From Psococerastis gibbosa (taxonomy: Eukaryota; Arthropoda; Insecta; Psocodea; Psocidae), in the NCBI GenBank assembly GCA_963971405.1, contig OZ020492.1, forward strand, positions 310,001 to 374,000: a stretch of DNA of 64,000 nt. Reading direction: 5' to 3'. Positions 11,280-21,136 of the stretch are shown here, piece after piece. Position numbers and translations under genes: made by a program. Positions within the stretch are counted from its first letter, which is position 1. Every line of letters starts with the position of its first letter. The notes beneath the pieces are model-generated. The model saw only the letters and a program-made list of their open reading frames with translations. It made no database searches and had not been told where the DNA came from.

Positions 11280-11425
11280 CTTGGCTTTACAAGTTTTCCC
11301 ACTTCCACTGGAAAAAAGAAACAGGAAGATGAAGACCATGAAGAGGAAGAAGATGAAGAACAAGAGGAAGGACAAGAAGGAGAACATTAAGGAGAAGAAG
11401 AACAAGAAGGAGAAGAAGAACAGAA
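11280..11425. repeat. GAA-rich purine tract
   Basis: Irregular GAAGAAGA(T) repeats fill about 140 bp. The Leu/Phe-rich frames on the opposite strand come from this tract. Confidence 0.8.
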
Positions 11426-11502
11426 GGCCTGATGTATGAATAGCGTTTCTGCTTTGTGGCAGCTCCCCCTTCTTCAATGGATCCGCAATAACTAGTGTTC
11501 GC

Positions 11503-11615
11503 CCGGTACCGGGGCTCAGTACCGGTACCAGTCCCGATCCCCGGTACCGAATCGGGACCGGGACCAAGTTTAAGTCCCGATTTCGGGACCGGTACCAGTA
11601 CCACGCATTTCGGGA
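11503..11615. repeat. Left subterminal GGTACC/CGGGACC array of the hAT element
   Basis: At least ten overlapping CGGTACC, GGTACCAG, CGGGACC or TCCCGAT motifs lie in both orientations just inside the left terminus. Confidence 0.8.
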
Positions 11616-12538
11616 CCCAAATAATAACTACCTAAGAACTACTAGTCTCGGACTCGTCTCGAAATAGTCTCGGATTGGGCTTGAAGAATCTGTAACAGTA
11701 ACACATTCTGTGCAAGAACTCAGTTGTCAGTTTGTCACTCGTATAATGACGCCCCTGCTAACGAATGAATGATCTCTATCTATGGCCTATGCACTATGTG
11801 TTTACACCAGGTTCGGAGTTTTGCTTAGCTATTGGCGATAATCTTGCTTATCTTCTATACAGGTATAGGTATAGTTGAGTATGCGAAATATGAGGACCGC
11901 ATTCTGTAAATAGTTTTCAAATCAGAAAAGCATGCAGATTATGATTCTCGATGTTGCCAGGGGGTTGTTGGTCCAATTTTTTTTTCACCCTAAGTAAAAG
12001 GACTACAAAAATATTTTGGACCCATTTTAATGATTCTTTTTTGTTAATTTTAAGAGTGGGCCGAAAGGCCCAAAATTCGCCCACATGGAAAATAAAGACA
12101 ATTTTCTTTCTTTCTTTCTTTCAATATCCAATTGTCTCTTATGATTAATGATACTTATAGCTTTTCAATTTAAAAGCTTTTTAAAAATAAAAACAACAAA
12201 TTATTGTTGATTTATTGTATATTTAATAGCATACGAAAAATCAAATTATGACATAATTCATTGAAAAAAAAAACATAATTTTTTTAAATTTTGATAGTCG
12301 TTATTATTACATTTGCATCACAGCATCAGCATTTATCCATAAACAGTATATATCGTATTTGTGCCAGTGAGGGCCACAAGGGTGAAGACTAGATAAACTT
12401 GCCATGTAAAACAATTCAAAAAGTTACCCCCCCCACTCGAGAAATATTTCTGGGTCCCCCTTGGCGTGTGCTGAAGGCTGAAGCTCTGTCACAATAATTG
12501 TAAATGTATAATAGAGCATCCGATGTGTCAGTAGCGCC

Positions 12539-12657
12539 ATTTGGGGGGGAGGGGGCGGTCGCCCTATGAAAAATATGCACTGTGTACCTATTTTAACCCT
12601 TCTCGTCCCCCAAAGCCACCCTGCCACCCTTAAGGAAAATCAGCAATGGCGCCACTG
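12539..12657. mobile_element. Short hAT-type MITE (119 bp) nested in the larger element
   Basis: The ends CAGTAGCGCCATTTG and CAATGGCGCCACTG are inverted repeats, with G7/GA-rich runs just inside the left end. No exact target duplication is seen. Confidence 0.6.
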
Positions 12658-12700
12658 TTTGAGGTCCACCTATACTTGTAAGTAGAAGTGATGGGACAGC

Positions 12701-12906
12701 AGACATGTAGCGTAGTGGTACGGACTCTGACTTTCACCCGAAAGGTTGTTGGTTCGAGTCCCATACTGGCTACATTTTCTGGCCATGCTTCGGAGGGCAT
12801 GTAAAGCAGGCGGTCCCGGGCCTTCCTAGTTGATTGTAAGAGAGGGCTTTATATCCCTAACTCCGCTAGGTAGGCTTAGTAATAGAAACAATATTTATTT
12901 ATTTAC
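12701..12906 (+). repeat. SINE family A, near full length
   Basis: A tRNA-like head has box A-like TAGCGTAGTGG and box B GGTTCGAGTCC. It is followed by the family body (TGCTTCGGAGGGCATGTAAA, CTAACTCCGCTAGGTAGGCT) and a TATTTATTTA tail. It is one of the best-kept copies here and sits inside the hAT element. Confidence 0.88.
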
Positions 12907-13324
12907 TTGTAGGGGCTGATCCTCGAAATGTTAGCAAATGTTAGCTAACGTCATGACAACCCCCCCCCCCCCTATTATTTATTCTTTTGTACATACATTT
13001 TGCAATTAATTGTAACAAGTATATATAATACATTTTGCTCGTGACTTTTTTTATTTAAGCGCGGGTCCCTGTTTGGAATTTATTGCGCTAGGAAATTGGG
13101 GATGTTTACCTATTATTTTGTGGGAGAGGGTTATCCTTTCTGTTCGGTTTTTAAGTAGGGCCTACTGTGTGAAAATGATATTTTCACGAAAAATAACAGG
13201 TATACTTACAGTATTTTATTCCACGCGAAATAGTTTTCTGTTTTCCAGTACTGTATTTCCTTGCAGTTTTCAGTAGAATACAGTACTTAAAAAAAATTGA
13301 TAATGATTCGTTAACAATATTTTT

Positions 13325-13456
13325 CGGTACTTTCGGGACCGGGACCGGGATCGAGACCGGGACCAAGGCATTTTTTCGGGACCGGTACCGGTACCAAGTT
13401 GCTCGGGACCGGTACCGGGACCGGTACCACCCCAGTACCGTACCGGTCCCGGTCTC
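13325..13456. repeat. Right subterminal GGTACC/CGGGACC array of the hAT element
   Basis: It mirrors the left array, with repeated CGGGACCGG, GGTACCGG and CGAGACCGG motifs ending at the right terminus. Confidence 0.8.
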
Positions 13457-13762
13457 GGGCGAACACAAGCAATAACCGCCTCATTGACAATCTTGAACCA
13501 GCTACTACTACGAATAGTCCCTGTATGTTATGACAGCAGTAAAGCGCACAGCTACCCACAATAGACGTAATACATTCACTGAGGCGTTAAACAACAATAA
13601 ATTATAACAACAAAACAACTCCAGCGAACATGCTGGGTACATATCCGGAGGAAGAAGGCCCAGCATTCACTAACAGCTCTATTTCCCAAAAGCACGCGAT
13701 GTACCCAATAAATAGGAAAAAAATCAGGAAACCCTGTCTATTCAGTTCCATCGTAGTCCAGA

Positions 13763-14075
13763 ATGAAGTTCACTATGTGTGTAACTTTGTTGTTCATATC
13801 ATTAATTGCAGACTCCGTGGGAAGTCCGCCGCGTTCGAGCAGTTGGCTTACATATACTGTGCACAAGTCAGAGGGCGGTGGGCCAGGCGGGAATTGGGGC
13901 AACAGGAGTAAATTACCTGGCGAATTAGTGCCTATCGGGAGTACTAGGTGTGATCTCAATGTTCTGTTGCCGGAGGAAACTGCTGCTGTTAGTGCCCCAG
14001 GGGGCCAGTCTGGTGGAACTTTGAACGGAGGACATCAGGCAGACGATCAGACTTATGGAGGCCAAGAAGGTGCTG
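13763..14075 (+). CDS. Exon 1 of the Gly-rich secreted protein
   Basis: The ATG at 13763 opens a frame with a short charged start, a hydrophobic core (CVTLLFISLIA) and a likely cleavage after the small residues DSVGS near residue 21. The mature part contains EGGGPGGNWGN, one Cys (CDLNVLLPEE) and a Gly-rich end. The donor is CTG|GTACGT at 14076. Without splicing the frame would stop at 14188, giving a 141-residue secreted protein, so that form is also possible. Confidence 0.65.
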
Positions 14076-16432
14076 GTACGTACCCTTCTTTATACTGTGG
14101 AAAGAAGCCATTAGCATTGTTGGAACTCATGGAGGAGGCAGCGACAGGGCAGGAGAACAATCTGAATCACGTGCACGCTATATTTTGACAGCCAGTGGGG
14201 CAGTTGCAGGGTTGATGCTATCAGCCAATCATAGTTCTAGTTCTGCATCCCCCAGGGACCGGCCAACAGTATCAGATAGGTCGGTCTCAACCTGTCCAAA
14301 CCATCATTGGTGGAGACACCGTCCCTCTGCAAGTCTACCACCATATCATGTCTCGACCGGTAGGTAACCAGAAGTTGAAACGTCCCTTTTGGAGAAAGGA
14401 GACGCCACAATCCCTAGCCCAAGCCTATGCAAATAATGAGACGGAGTAAAGTTGTAGTGTGACCCAGGAGCATTCTTATAAGGTTTGTGAGTAGCCTATT
14501 CACCATGCACGTTTCCACACATTAGGCTGCATGCGAACGAATCAGCCATTCCTGTATGCTTTATGGCTGCAGTACGACCAGGACTACCAAGTTTTCAGCA
14601 GTTTGAAGCACGCCCTACACTTACTGAATCTCCATGCGACTATTCGCTTCTGCCTTCTATAACAGCGTCCGAGTGGGTGCCAATCGAGCCATCAGTTTAA
14701 TTCATTGCTTTCTTATTTTTATGTTAGTATAAGGAAAGCTTAGTGATGGTTTTCGATTTCGCTTAGTGATCCCACGAACCAAAAAAATGGTGTTGCCGAA
14801 ATGTTGTAATTGTAATTCTTCTTGAAGGACTTTACTTATAGTGGCTTATGACGTTTTCCAATGCCAACGACCCCATGGATTGTTTCCGTATGAGTTTTTG
14901 GCCATAACCAAACTGGCATACGTTCTCGATGTCAACCTGGTAGAATTTGATTAAATTTTGCATTTAGGTACACAAAAATATTACCTAGATAACTCAGTTT
15001 TTGAGGGGGTTTCTTCTTCTTGAGTTGCAATCTAGGGATTGGTTTGCAGCGAATGTTGTATTTTTCTCTTCCACTCTTGTCTGTTTTGTGCGGTCCTTTT
15101 CAGTTCTTTGTAAGTGTCGCACGCTAGGTCCTTCATGACATCCTCTAGGTACTCCTTCCTCGGTCGTCCTCTTGAGTTGGTGCCTTCAGCCATACCCTCA
15201 ATTATGTTCTTGAGGAGCCCTTCGTGTCAGGGACGGTTTCAGAAAAAGTTTTCGGGGAGGGGGGTGGATTTCCTTCAAAAGTCCATTCTATCTAGTATAA
15301 AACTTTTTCTCTCGGGGGGGGGGGGACCCTGACATGTAGATTAGTGGTACATAGTGTACTGTATGTAACCCGAAAGGTTGTTGGTTCGAGTCCCACACTT
15401 GCTTAATTTTCTGGCCATGCTTCGGAGGGCATGTAAAGCAGGCGGTCCTGGGCTTTCATAGTTTAGTGCAAGGGAGGGCTCTATAGCCCTAACTCCACTA
15501 GGTTGGCTTAGTGATAGAACAGAGAAAATCTTAATCTAAAGGTAGCCAATTTGCTGATATGAAACCATGGGACAATTATTTACCATGGAATTATTACGGC
15601 ACACCTAACTTATGCTAATTGATAGATGGGGAGCATGTATGGGTTTGCTCGTAACGGTTTCTCATGTACTTCAGGCAAATGGTCTCTGAGGTCCCTCCCC
15701 TACAGAAATATGCAGAAGAAATGCCCATCTGAAAACATCATTGTTTCAGGTCCACCTGCAACCCAACAGTCGGGAGCAAGAGCAGATTCGAGTTTTGAGC
15801 AACTAGGAGGAGCATCTGAATACGTAGGGTGGACAATTCCTCAGCAACGAATCCGTCAAAGAAGCCAGCAAGGAAGTCCACAGGATGGTGTGACTGCTTG
15901 TGGTGAGCAACAAGAGGATAGCACAGGCTCTGGCAGAAGGACTAGAAGGGATAGTAATGGTGGAGGTCAGACCATGCAATCGGGGGGTGGAAGCATGGGT
16001 GCGATGGATGGTAGTTCAGGAAGAGGCATGAACTCAGGTGGTGGAAGCAGTGGGGGTCGGAATGGAGGAGGTGTAGGGGGTGGGAGCTCAGGGGGAAGTA
16101 GCCCAAGTGGAGGAGGAATGAAAGGGGGTAGTTCAGGGGGAGGCATGCACTCACGAGGCGGAAGCGGTGGGGGTCGGAATGGAAGAGGTATAGGGGGTGG
16201 GAGCTCAGGGGGAAGTAGCCCAAGTGGAGGAGGAATGAAAGGGGGTAGTTCAGGGGGAGGCATGCACTCAGGAGGCGGTAGCGGTGGGGGTCCAAGCGGA
16301 GGAGGTTTGGGAGGCAGAAGATCGGGGGGTAGCAGCTCCATTGGGAGAGGCTTGATCGGAGGTGGTTTAGAAGGAGGCATTTCAGGAGGTAATAGTGAAC
16401 TAGGGCAGGAAGGCAGGCAACAAATTGGATAA
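13763..16432 (+). CDS. Secreted Gly/Ser-rich protein gene (spliced model)
   Basis: Exons 13763-14075, optionally 14256-14363, and 15750-16432 join in frame by GT/AG sites, all in phase 1. The product is about 331 residues without the middle exon and about 367 with it. It begins MKFTMCVTLLFISLIADSVG, a clear signal peptide, so the protein is likely secreted. The body is hydrophilic, Gln/Ser-rich, then dominated by Gly, Ser and Met. RTRR near the start of the Gly-rich part fits a furin-type cleavage site. The stop TAA at 16430 is followed by an ATTAAA signal. I do not recognise the family; cuticle, silk, cement or mucus proteins can look like this. The intron holds a SINE and LINE debris, but the exons are free of repeats. 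Confidence 0.65.
14256..14449 (+). CDS. Optional second or alternative last exon
   Basis: The acceptor is TTCTGCATCCCCCAG|GG, after an intron of only 180 bp, and it restores the phase-1 frame from exon 1. The frame reads TGQQYQIGRSQ...VPLQVYHHIMSRPVG. A donor at GTAG|GTAACC (14364) would join it in frame to the 15750 exon. If that donor is skipped, the frame ends at TAA 14447-14449 after a basic tail (LKRPFWRK), giving a different C-terminus with no Gly-rich domain. Confidence 0.45.
14713..14815 (+). repeat. 5' fragment of the Helitron-like family E
   Basis: GTATAAGGAAAGCTTAGTGA followed by a GATTTCG/CCCA block matches the 5' end of the family whose fuller copies are at 45034, 47594 and 51016. 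Confidence 0.65.
15003..15222 (-). pseudogene. LINE ORF2 C-terminal remnant
   Basis: The minus strand reads as a LINE polyprotein end (RPRKEYLEDVMKDLA, then TYKELKRT). It resembles the 22134-22631 copy (RPKKEFMDQVKED...YQELKRTIED). It lies in the intron of the Gly-rich gene. Confidence 0.6.
15224..15330. mobile_element. G-run MITE remnant
   Basis: TGTCAGGGACGG at the left and GGGACCCTGACA at the right are inverted, with G runs at 15256-15268 and 15314-15325. The right edge abuts the next SINE. Confidence 0.5.
15331..15525 (+). repeat. SINE family A copy
   Basis: It keeps the GACATGTAG start, box B GGTTCGAGTCC and the full body to CTAGGTTGGCTTAGTGATAG. The tail is short. Confidence 0.88.
15750..16432 (+). 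CDS. Last exon: Gln/Ser region and Gly/Ser/Met-rich repeat domain
   Basis: The acceptor TTGTTTCAG|GTCC gives phase 1. The first 70 residues are Gln/Ser/Arg-rich, then comes GRRTRRDSNGGG, with an RTRR furin-like motif. About 150 residues of GGSSGGS, GGGMKGGSSGGGMHS and GGG(R/P) units follow. A 117-bp (39-residue) unit is tandemly duplicated. The domain should be disordered and flexible. On the other strand the same DNA reads as a Pro-rich frame, which is a shadow. Confidence 0.7.
16083..16300. repeat. 117-bp coding tandem repeat
   Basis: GAGCTCAGGGGGAAGTAGCC recurs exactly 117 bp apart (16084 and 16201). The two units are nearly identical and in frame, so the protein repeat of 39 residues arose by recent duplication. 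Confidence 0.85.
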
Positions 16433-16529
16433 ATTTATACATGGTTACATTTTTAACGTATTTTTGATTTGTTGTACATTCAATACCGTTAAAATGTACA
16501 GTATGTAATTTTTAAAAAAAAATTGTCGC

Positions 16530-16535
16530 ATTAAA
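16530..16535 (+). terminator. Candidate polyadenylation signal ATTAAA
   Basis: It lies about 98 bp after the stop of the Gly-rich gene. It is the common ATTAAA variant with AT-rich flanks. No GT-rich element was checked. Confidence 0.4.
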
Positions 16536-16799
16536 AACGGAATTTCTTTGAAATTTTCAATTTTTATTTTCATAAACTACTCCCAGTCAAGTTGAGTACG
16601 AGTAGAAGACGTCGTAGTCTAGTAGTAGGCCTAGTCGTAAGTAGTTACAACAATACAATTTCATTGGTTCAGTTTCAACATGAGGAGCATGTGCATCCCA
16701 AAGGCGATTTGTTAAAAAAAATTTGAGTTGGTTTTTTTTTTAACCAATTCCTATATTATTACAGAAAATTAATAAATTGGAATATTACATCCCATAATG

Positions 16800-16912
16800 T
16801 ACTTCGGTTGCAAGGTGGTAGCGTACTTGTACTTATATGCGTTTCCCTACACACCTTGCGATCGGAGACGTGTCGCAACTCGACACAAGTGCCTTTTAGG
16901 TTTGTTAACTTT
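16800..16912 (+). repeat. SINE family B copy
   Basis: It holds the AAGGTGGTAGCGTACTTGTA head and TGCGATCGGAGACGTGTCGC core. The 3' third is missing. Confidence 0.75.
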
Positions 16913-17199
16913 TTAAAACCTTTTTAAAATTAAAATAAATAAAAAACATTTAGATATTCAAATTTTTTGTCTCTCCTGCATTTAAAGTTTCAAGTCACAA
17001 ATCACCTTTTGCTCCTAACACATGCTCCCGAAAATTTGAGATATTATTTATCTTATTACACCGTTATACGTATTTCTAATTGAACCTTCAATAGGTATCC
17101 TTGCTATGTGCCATTGTTTCGCCAGGGGCGTATTTCTATCATATATTTATTTTAAATGGTAAACTGTAGTAGGAAATCAAATAATATGATTTGTTGTAA

Positions 17200-17365
17200 T
17201 GCATAATTTTCCTGATCTAATAGATGTTTGGGTCAGCAGTGGGCGGAAAGCGGTTCGGTTGGTAGAATTCATCGTCTCCGGGTCCTCTGCTCTCAAGAAG
17301 TTGATAGCTAGAGGCGATCTGGTCCAGCCCCCCAATTTTTTTTATTTATACATGCCACTGGTTTG
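17200..17365 (+). repeat. Dispersed repeat D copy
   Basis: This is the clearest copy of repeat D: GATCTAATAGATG, GGTTCGGTTGGTAGAATTC, CAAGAAGTTGATAGCTAGAG and a TTTATACATGCCACTGG end. Confidence 0.65.
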
Positions 17366-18270
17366 GCCTACCTGCGAAATACCTTCTGCATACCTGTCGA
17401 GTTATTTATAAGTAGGCTATGTTGATTCTTGACACCACGATTTACGATGAGGCCCATGAGGCCCTGGCCACGAAAAAGCTGTTAAAAATAGACATTAGCA
17501 AGCAAAAATCATTCGAAAATTTCTAAAAAATAAAAAATAAAAAATAAAAAACTATAAAAACTTTTGAAATTGGCGGATAGTCAACTAACCGATACGGTTA
17601 GGCCGCCAACTACCAGTTTTCTCTTTCTTATTATTAATTGTAGGTAGGGGTGTCTCCGTATTGGGTGGGCCTCAGGGTTAATCCGGGCCTGGTTGACACG
17701 TTCATTGAACAAAAGAAGCCGTCATTAGTATTAAGTTAATATACTTTCTATGGTTTTGCACCGGAATCGAATAGGTCGACATCCAATATTGATCGGTTTC
17801 CAAATTGCGACAATGTAATGAAGAGATGTGTGAAAAATAAATAAATAAATTATTGACATTAACATGGCTAAGCGAGTCCCGCCTGAGAGACTCTTCATGC
17901 AGAAATAAACGGTTGTCAATTGTTTTCAATCGTTTGTTTATTTACGTGCATGTATATCATTGTCAAAGTGTTTACTGTATGCAAGGGCCGGCAATTCTGT
18001 TTACATGTGGAGGTCGGCTAATGTGACCGCAGATTTTATGTTTCTTTCCCGAGTTCCCATGGACGTTTTTAAAGCTCTTGCCTCGTATCAATCCGTCTCA
18101 TTCATTAAAAATAGCCCTTAGGATTAATGGGGGGGGGGGCGCATCAACCATATGTAGAGCATGGTATTATTGTCATTATTATTATTATTATTATTATTTG
18201 AATGCTCGATAAGTGGGAGCTTGAGCGAGATAGTTACATGCATTAATTTTTTTCAATGTATTGCACCTTG
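17366..18270. other. Gene-free stretch
   Basis: No exon is recognisable. It contains ATAAA simple repeats (17525-17550), an (ATT)n run at 18175-18198 and a G run at 18130-18139. Confidence 0.5.
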
Positions 18271-18281
18271 TCCGGGGTAAT

Positions 18282-18449
18282 CTTGGCCGTGCTCAGGGGG
18301 GTGGTCCATGCCCATGCCCCCCCCCCCCCGAAATAAATTTTTGTATGTAAACCTGTATGGTTTGTCGAATTTATCCATTAATTCATTAATAAATTACGTT
18401 AAAAAAATTATTTGTACCCCCCCGAAATCAAAACCTGGGCACGGCCTTG
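18282..18449. mobile_element. G-run hAT-type MITE
   Basis: Ends CTTGGCCGTGCTCAGG and CCTGGGCACGGCCTTG are inverted repeats. A C run (14 C at 18316-18329) lies inside. The flanks CCGGGGTAAT and CCGGGGTTAAT look like an imperfect duplication. Confidence 0.7.
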
Positions 18450-18549
18450 CCGGGGTTAATGGACAAGGAATAATGTGAAAGTGATTTTTTTTGTGCCACA
18501 GGTCTATGTGCAGTAGCCCATTTAACCGTGCCCTGCCACCGACCCCGTC

Positions 18550-18690
18550 AGTTTTTCATTAATTTTATACCATTGGCGAACTGGCTCATTCTTTGATCTC
18601 AACACACACCAATTACCAGTGACAATGGACAAGCTGAGACATGCTTACAATTGAAATTGTAACAGGCGTCAGCTTGACCAATGGCAACTA
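18550..18690 (+). repeat. Dispersed repeat F copy
   Basis: GACAATGGACAAGCTGAGAC, ATGCTTACAATTG and GTAACAGGCGTCAG match the right half of repeat F (copies at 39313, 46492, 56150). Confidence 0.6.
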
Positions 18691-18694
18691 GTCA

Positions 18695-18852
18695 GTGCCA
18701 TAGTAAGGACCCAGATTTTCACTTGAGAGGTCGTTGGTTCAAATCCCACACTTGCTACATTTTCTGGCCTCGCTTTGGAGGATGTACAAAACAGGTGGTT
18801 CCTGGTTGAGCGTAAAATCTAACTATGCTAGGTTGGTATAGTACCAAAAAAT
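18695..18852 (+). repeat. SINE family A, old copy
   Basis: The box B GGTTCAAATCC and CTACATTTTCTGGCC body are recognisable but diverged; the head is damaged. Confidence 0.7.
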
Positions 18853-18870
18853 TAACCAGCTAAAACTGTA

Positions 18871-19075
18871 GTGAGGTGGTATGGATTCTTCAAATTTACA
18901 CAAGGAAGGGTACGTATCTGACTTTCACCTGAAAGGTTGTTGGTTCCAGTCGCACGCTTTCTAAATTTTTTGACCATGCCTCGGAGGACAATTAAGTAAA
19001 GCAGGTGGTCTCTGGCCTTTTCACTTCACTGTAAGAGAGAGCCCTAACTCAGCTATGTCGGCTTGTAATACTTTC
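18871..19075 (+). repeat. SINE family A, old copy
   Basis: CTGACTTTCACCTGAAAGGT, TTGTTGGTTCCAGTC and the body to CAGCTATGTCGGCTTG are present, with an insertion in the head. It lies tandem to the previous copy. Confidence 0.75.
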
Positions 19076-19840
19076 TTTTACTTGTCGTCGCCTTTGCTGA
19101 CGGCACGGGAGTGGTGTTTCCTGACGACTTTGTTGAGAGTGTCTTTTCTGTTAACTGTTAAGGGTCCTCAGGTTGATTTTTCTGGGGAGTTCATCTTCGG
19201 TCTTCCCCGGAAGTGATGTCCTCGGAGCGCCATATTTTGATTTATTTATTTATTTGTAGGGAACAAATTTATTTATTTACTTATTTATATAAGTTAGGGT
19301 TAATTATTCTTATTATAACAGTGGACCCAATCTGTAATTGTATAAACACAATTTTCTTTTTCCCATATTTTTCTAGAAGTTTGTGGGTTCCAGCTTGCTA
19401 GATTTTTATTCATAAGACATGTAAAGAACGGAGTATAGTGCTGGAGTACAAAAAACACTATGGAGTCCCAACTCTACTGGGTAAATTAAGTAGCCCACTT
19501 TTTTTTAGAAAAATGCATTACCTATTTAAACGACAATGTTTATTTACAGTACTTACCTTCTCGCTGGGCGCATTTTTAATGAGTTGCCGCATGTCTCAAG
19601 AGACTGAGTTGGGAGAACTACGTATTAATGGTATTATGATGAACAAGAAGATACACAGTCCACAGCATAGCCTATTAGTAGGAAGATGACAGAAAGAACA
19701 GAGAGAAAAAAAAAAGACGGTGTTGAATAAAATGAAATGAATGTAAATACGTACGGCTACTCTTCCAACTAACCTAGTTTATATTACAAGTACAATACAA
19801 TTTGAACAATCTATGTTCCTGGAAAACAAAAAAATACAAA
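19076..19840. other. Gene-free stretch
   Basis: I see no supported exon. The 83-codon frame at 19438-19689 has no splice or family support. A SINE A fragment (GGGTTCCAGCTTGCTAGATT, 19384-19403) is present. Confidence 0.45.
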
Positions 19841-19844
19841 AAGA

Positions 19845-20545
19845 GGTAGCAGAAAAACAGGTGTTGATGATGAAGGTAAAGGTGCAGATGTAGCTGAAGA
19901 ATTTGTAAAAGGTCAATTCTACAATCACATTAATTACTTAACTTAATAAATTACTTCTCAAGCGAATGTGCAAACACATTGAGATGCACATGTCTTTCGA
20001 GGCGTGAGGCGTGATACTGACAGTCGGGCAAGAGATAGTGACAAAGAAGTTCCAGAAGATGCAAAAGAGTTCTATATTATTACATAAATTGAAGAAGAAT
20101 GCGGGGAAGGTATTGACGATGCGTTAGAAACAGAAGAACTAATAAAATGTCAAATCAGTGCCTGTATGTGTAGTGGAGACAAAGTTTCATCTCAAACGAA
20201 TGTCCCATGCACGTGGTGCCCCTCGAGCTTGGTTCAATATTACGTGCTGGAATGGTTACCTAGCTGTCTGTTGGTGCTTGATAAGAAGTTGGGCGATACG
20301 GACAAAGAAGTAATTCAAGAAGGTATATAGGAGGCCTATATGATTAACAAAATTATAGAAAGAGGGGAGGAAGGTATCGATGACGAAGGAGAAATAAAAG
20401 AATTTATTAAAGGTCAAATCAATAATCACATGCTTGAACGTGTAGCTGAGAAAAAAGTTTCAAATCACTTCTCAAACGAATGTCAACACATTGAGATGCA
20501 CATGTCCCTTGAGGCTTGATGTGAATGTTGGGCAAGCGATAGGGC
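19845..20545 (+). repeat. Three degenerate direct repeats of about 250-262 bp
   Basis: Blocks recur at roughly 246-262 bp: GGTGTTGATGATGAAGG (19860), GGTATTGACGATGCG (20109) and GGTATCGATGACGAAGG (20371). The blocks ACAAAGAAGTTCC (20041) and ACAAAGAAGTAATTC (20302) recur likewise, as does the ACACATTGAGATGCACATG block (19974, 20478). Unit 3 can be read as EEGIDDEGEIKEFIKGQINN, an acidic coding-like string. No continuous frame spans the units, so this may be a decayed internally repeated gene. Confidence 0.55.
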
Positions 20546-20847
20546 CCATCTGGGTCATAAACATGCTCAAGTGGCCACAAGTTGACGCGTTTGTCATAAC
20601 TTAGCACGGTACAAGCCCCCTCACTATAAATAGCTCTCCTATCAACTTCCAACCGAGATACAATGATGCCGGTTGCTGCTCCCTCGCGTAATCTTCCCCT
20701 TTTAGTCGCTGCCTCAGGGCTAAACGGTGGATTTTTTTAGAGAGGGAGAGAGAGGCAAGACCAGAAAATGACGTCCCTGTCCGAACAAAGCAATTACATG
20801 ACACAAGTCACACAACCAAAATTAGAGGATTTAGAAAAAAAATGGAC

Positions 20848-20921
20848 TTGGCGGGATTCGAACCCACGATCTACCCCTAACTGGGGCGTTGTTTTAACCG
20901 CTGGACCACAAGCCCCGCCAA
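20848..20921 (-). repeat. SINE family C: tRNA-like head
   Basis: On the minus strand 72 nt can be folded towards a cloverleaf: a 7-bp acceptor stem (GGGCTTG/CAAGTCC) and a good T arm (GTGGG TTCGAAT CCCGC). The D stem does not pair, the anticodon stem has a mismatch, and position 33 is C instead of T. A second copy with the same downstream AAATAGA-rich flank lies at 36555-36632, so this is a SINE head rather than a tRNA gene. Confidence 0.65.
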
Positions 20922-21136
20922 GTGCAGCAAACTGCAAAATGCATTGAATAAAGTATTGCCTTTATGCAATAAAGTAAGCTCACAGACCTGTTCGGTTAGA
21001 TAGTTGTGCAGCTGTGCTAACTTGTGGAGGTTACCTCTTCAACCAAAGTTAATTTAATGACAGTGTTATACAATATATACTATTATATATATATGTAGAG
21101 AGAGAGGTCGAATCCCCTCTAGTTTTCAGCCCTTCA

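Larger units (their letters stand above)
11493..13468. mobile_element. Non-autonomous hAT-like element, 1,976 bp
   Basis: The ends are TAGTGTTCGCCCG on the left and, read inward on the other strand, TTGTGTTCGCCCG on the right, matching at 12 of 13 positions. The flanks carry a perfect 8-bp duplication, GCAATAAC, at 11485-11492 and 13469-13476. An 8-bp duplication with this kind of terminus is typical of hAT elements. Both subterminal regions are dense in GGTACC and CGGGACC motifs, probably transposase binding sites. No transposase frame is visible; the interior holds a SINE, a MITE and simple repeats. Confidence 0.88.

Noticed and set aside
15942-16442. Two minus-strand frames, one Pro-rich
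   Set aside because: They are antisense to the Gly-rich exon; CCN codons are the mirror of GGN codons. The signal peptide and splice phases favour the plus strand.
20848-20921. Functional tRNA gene
   Set aside because: The D stem fails, base 33 is not T and another copy shares its flanks, so a SINE head is more likely.
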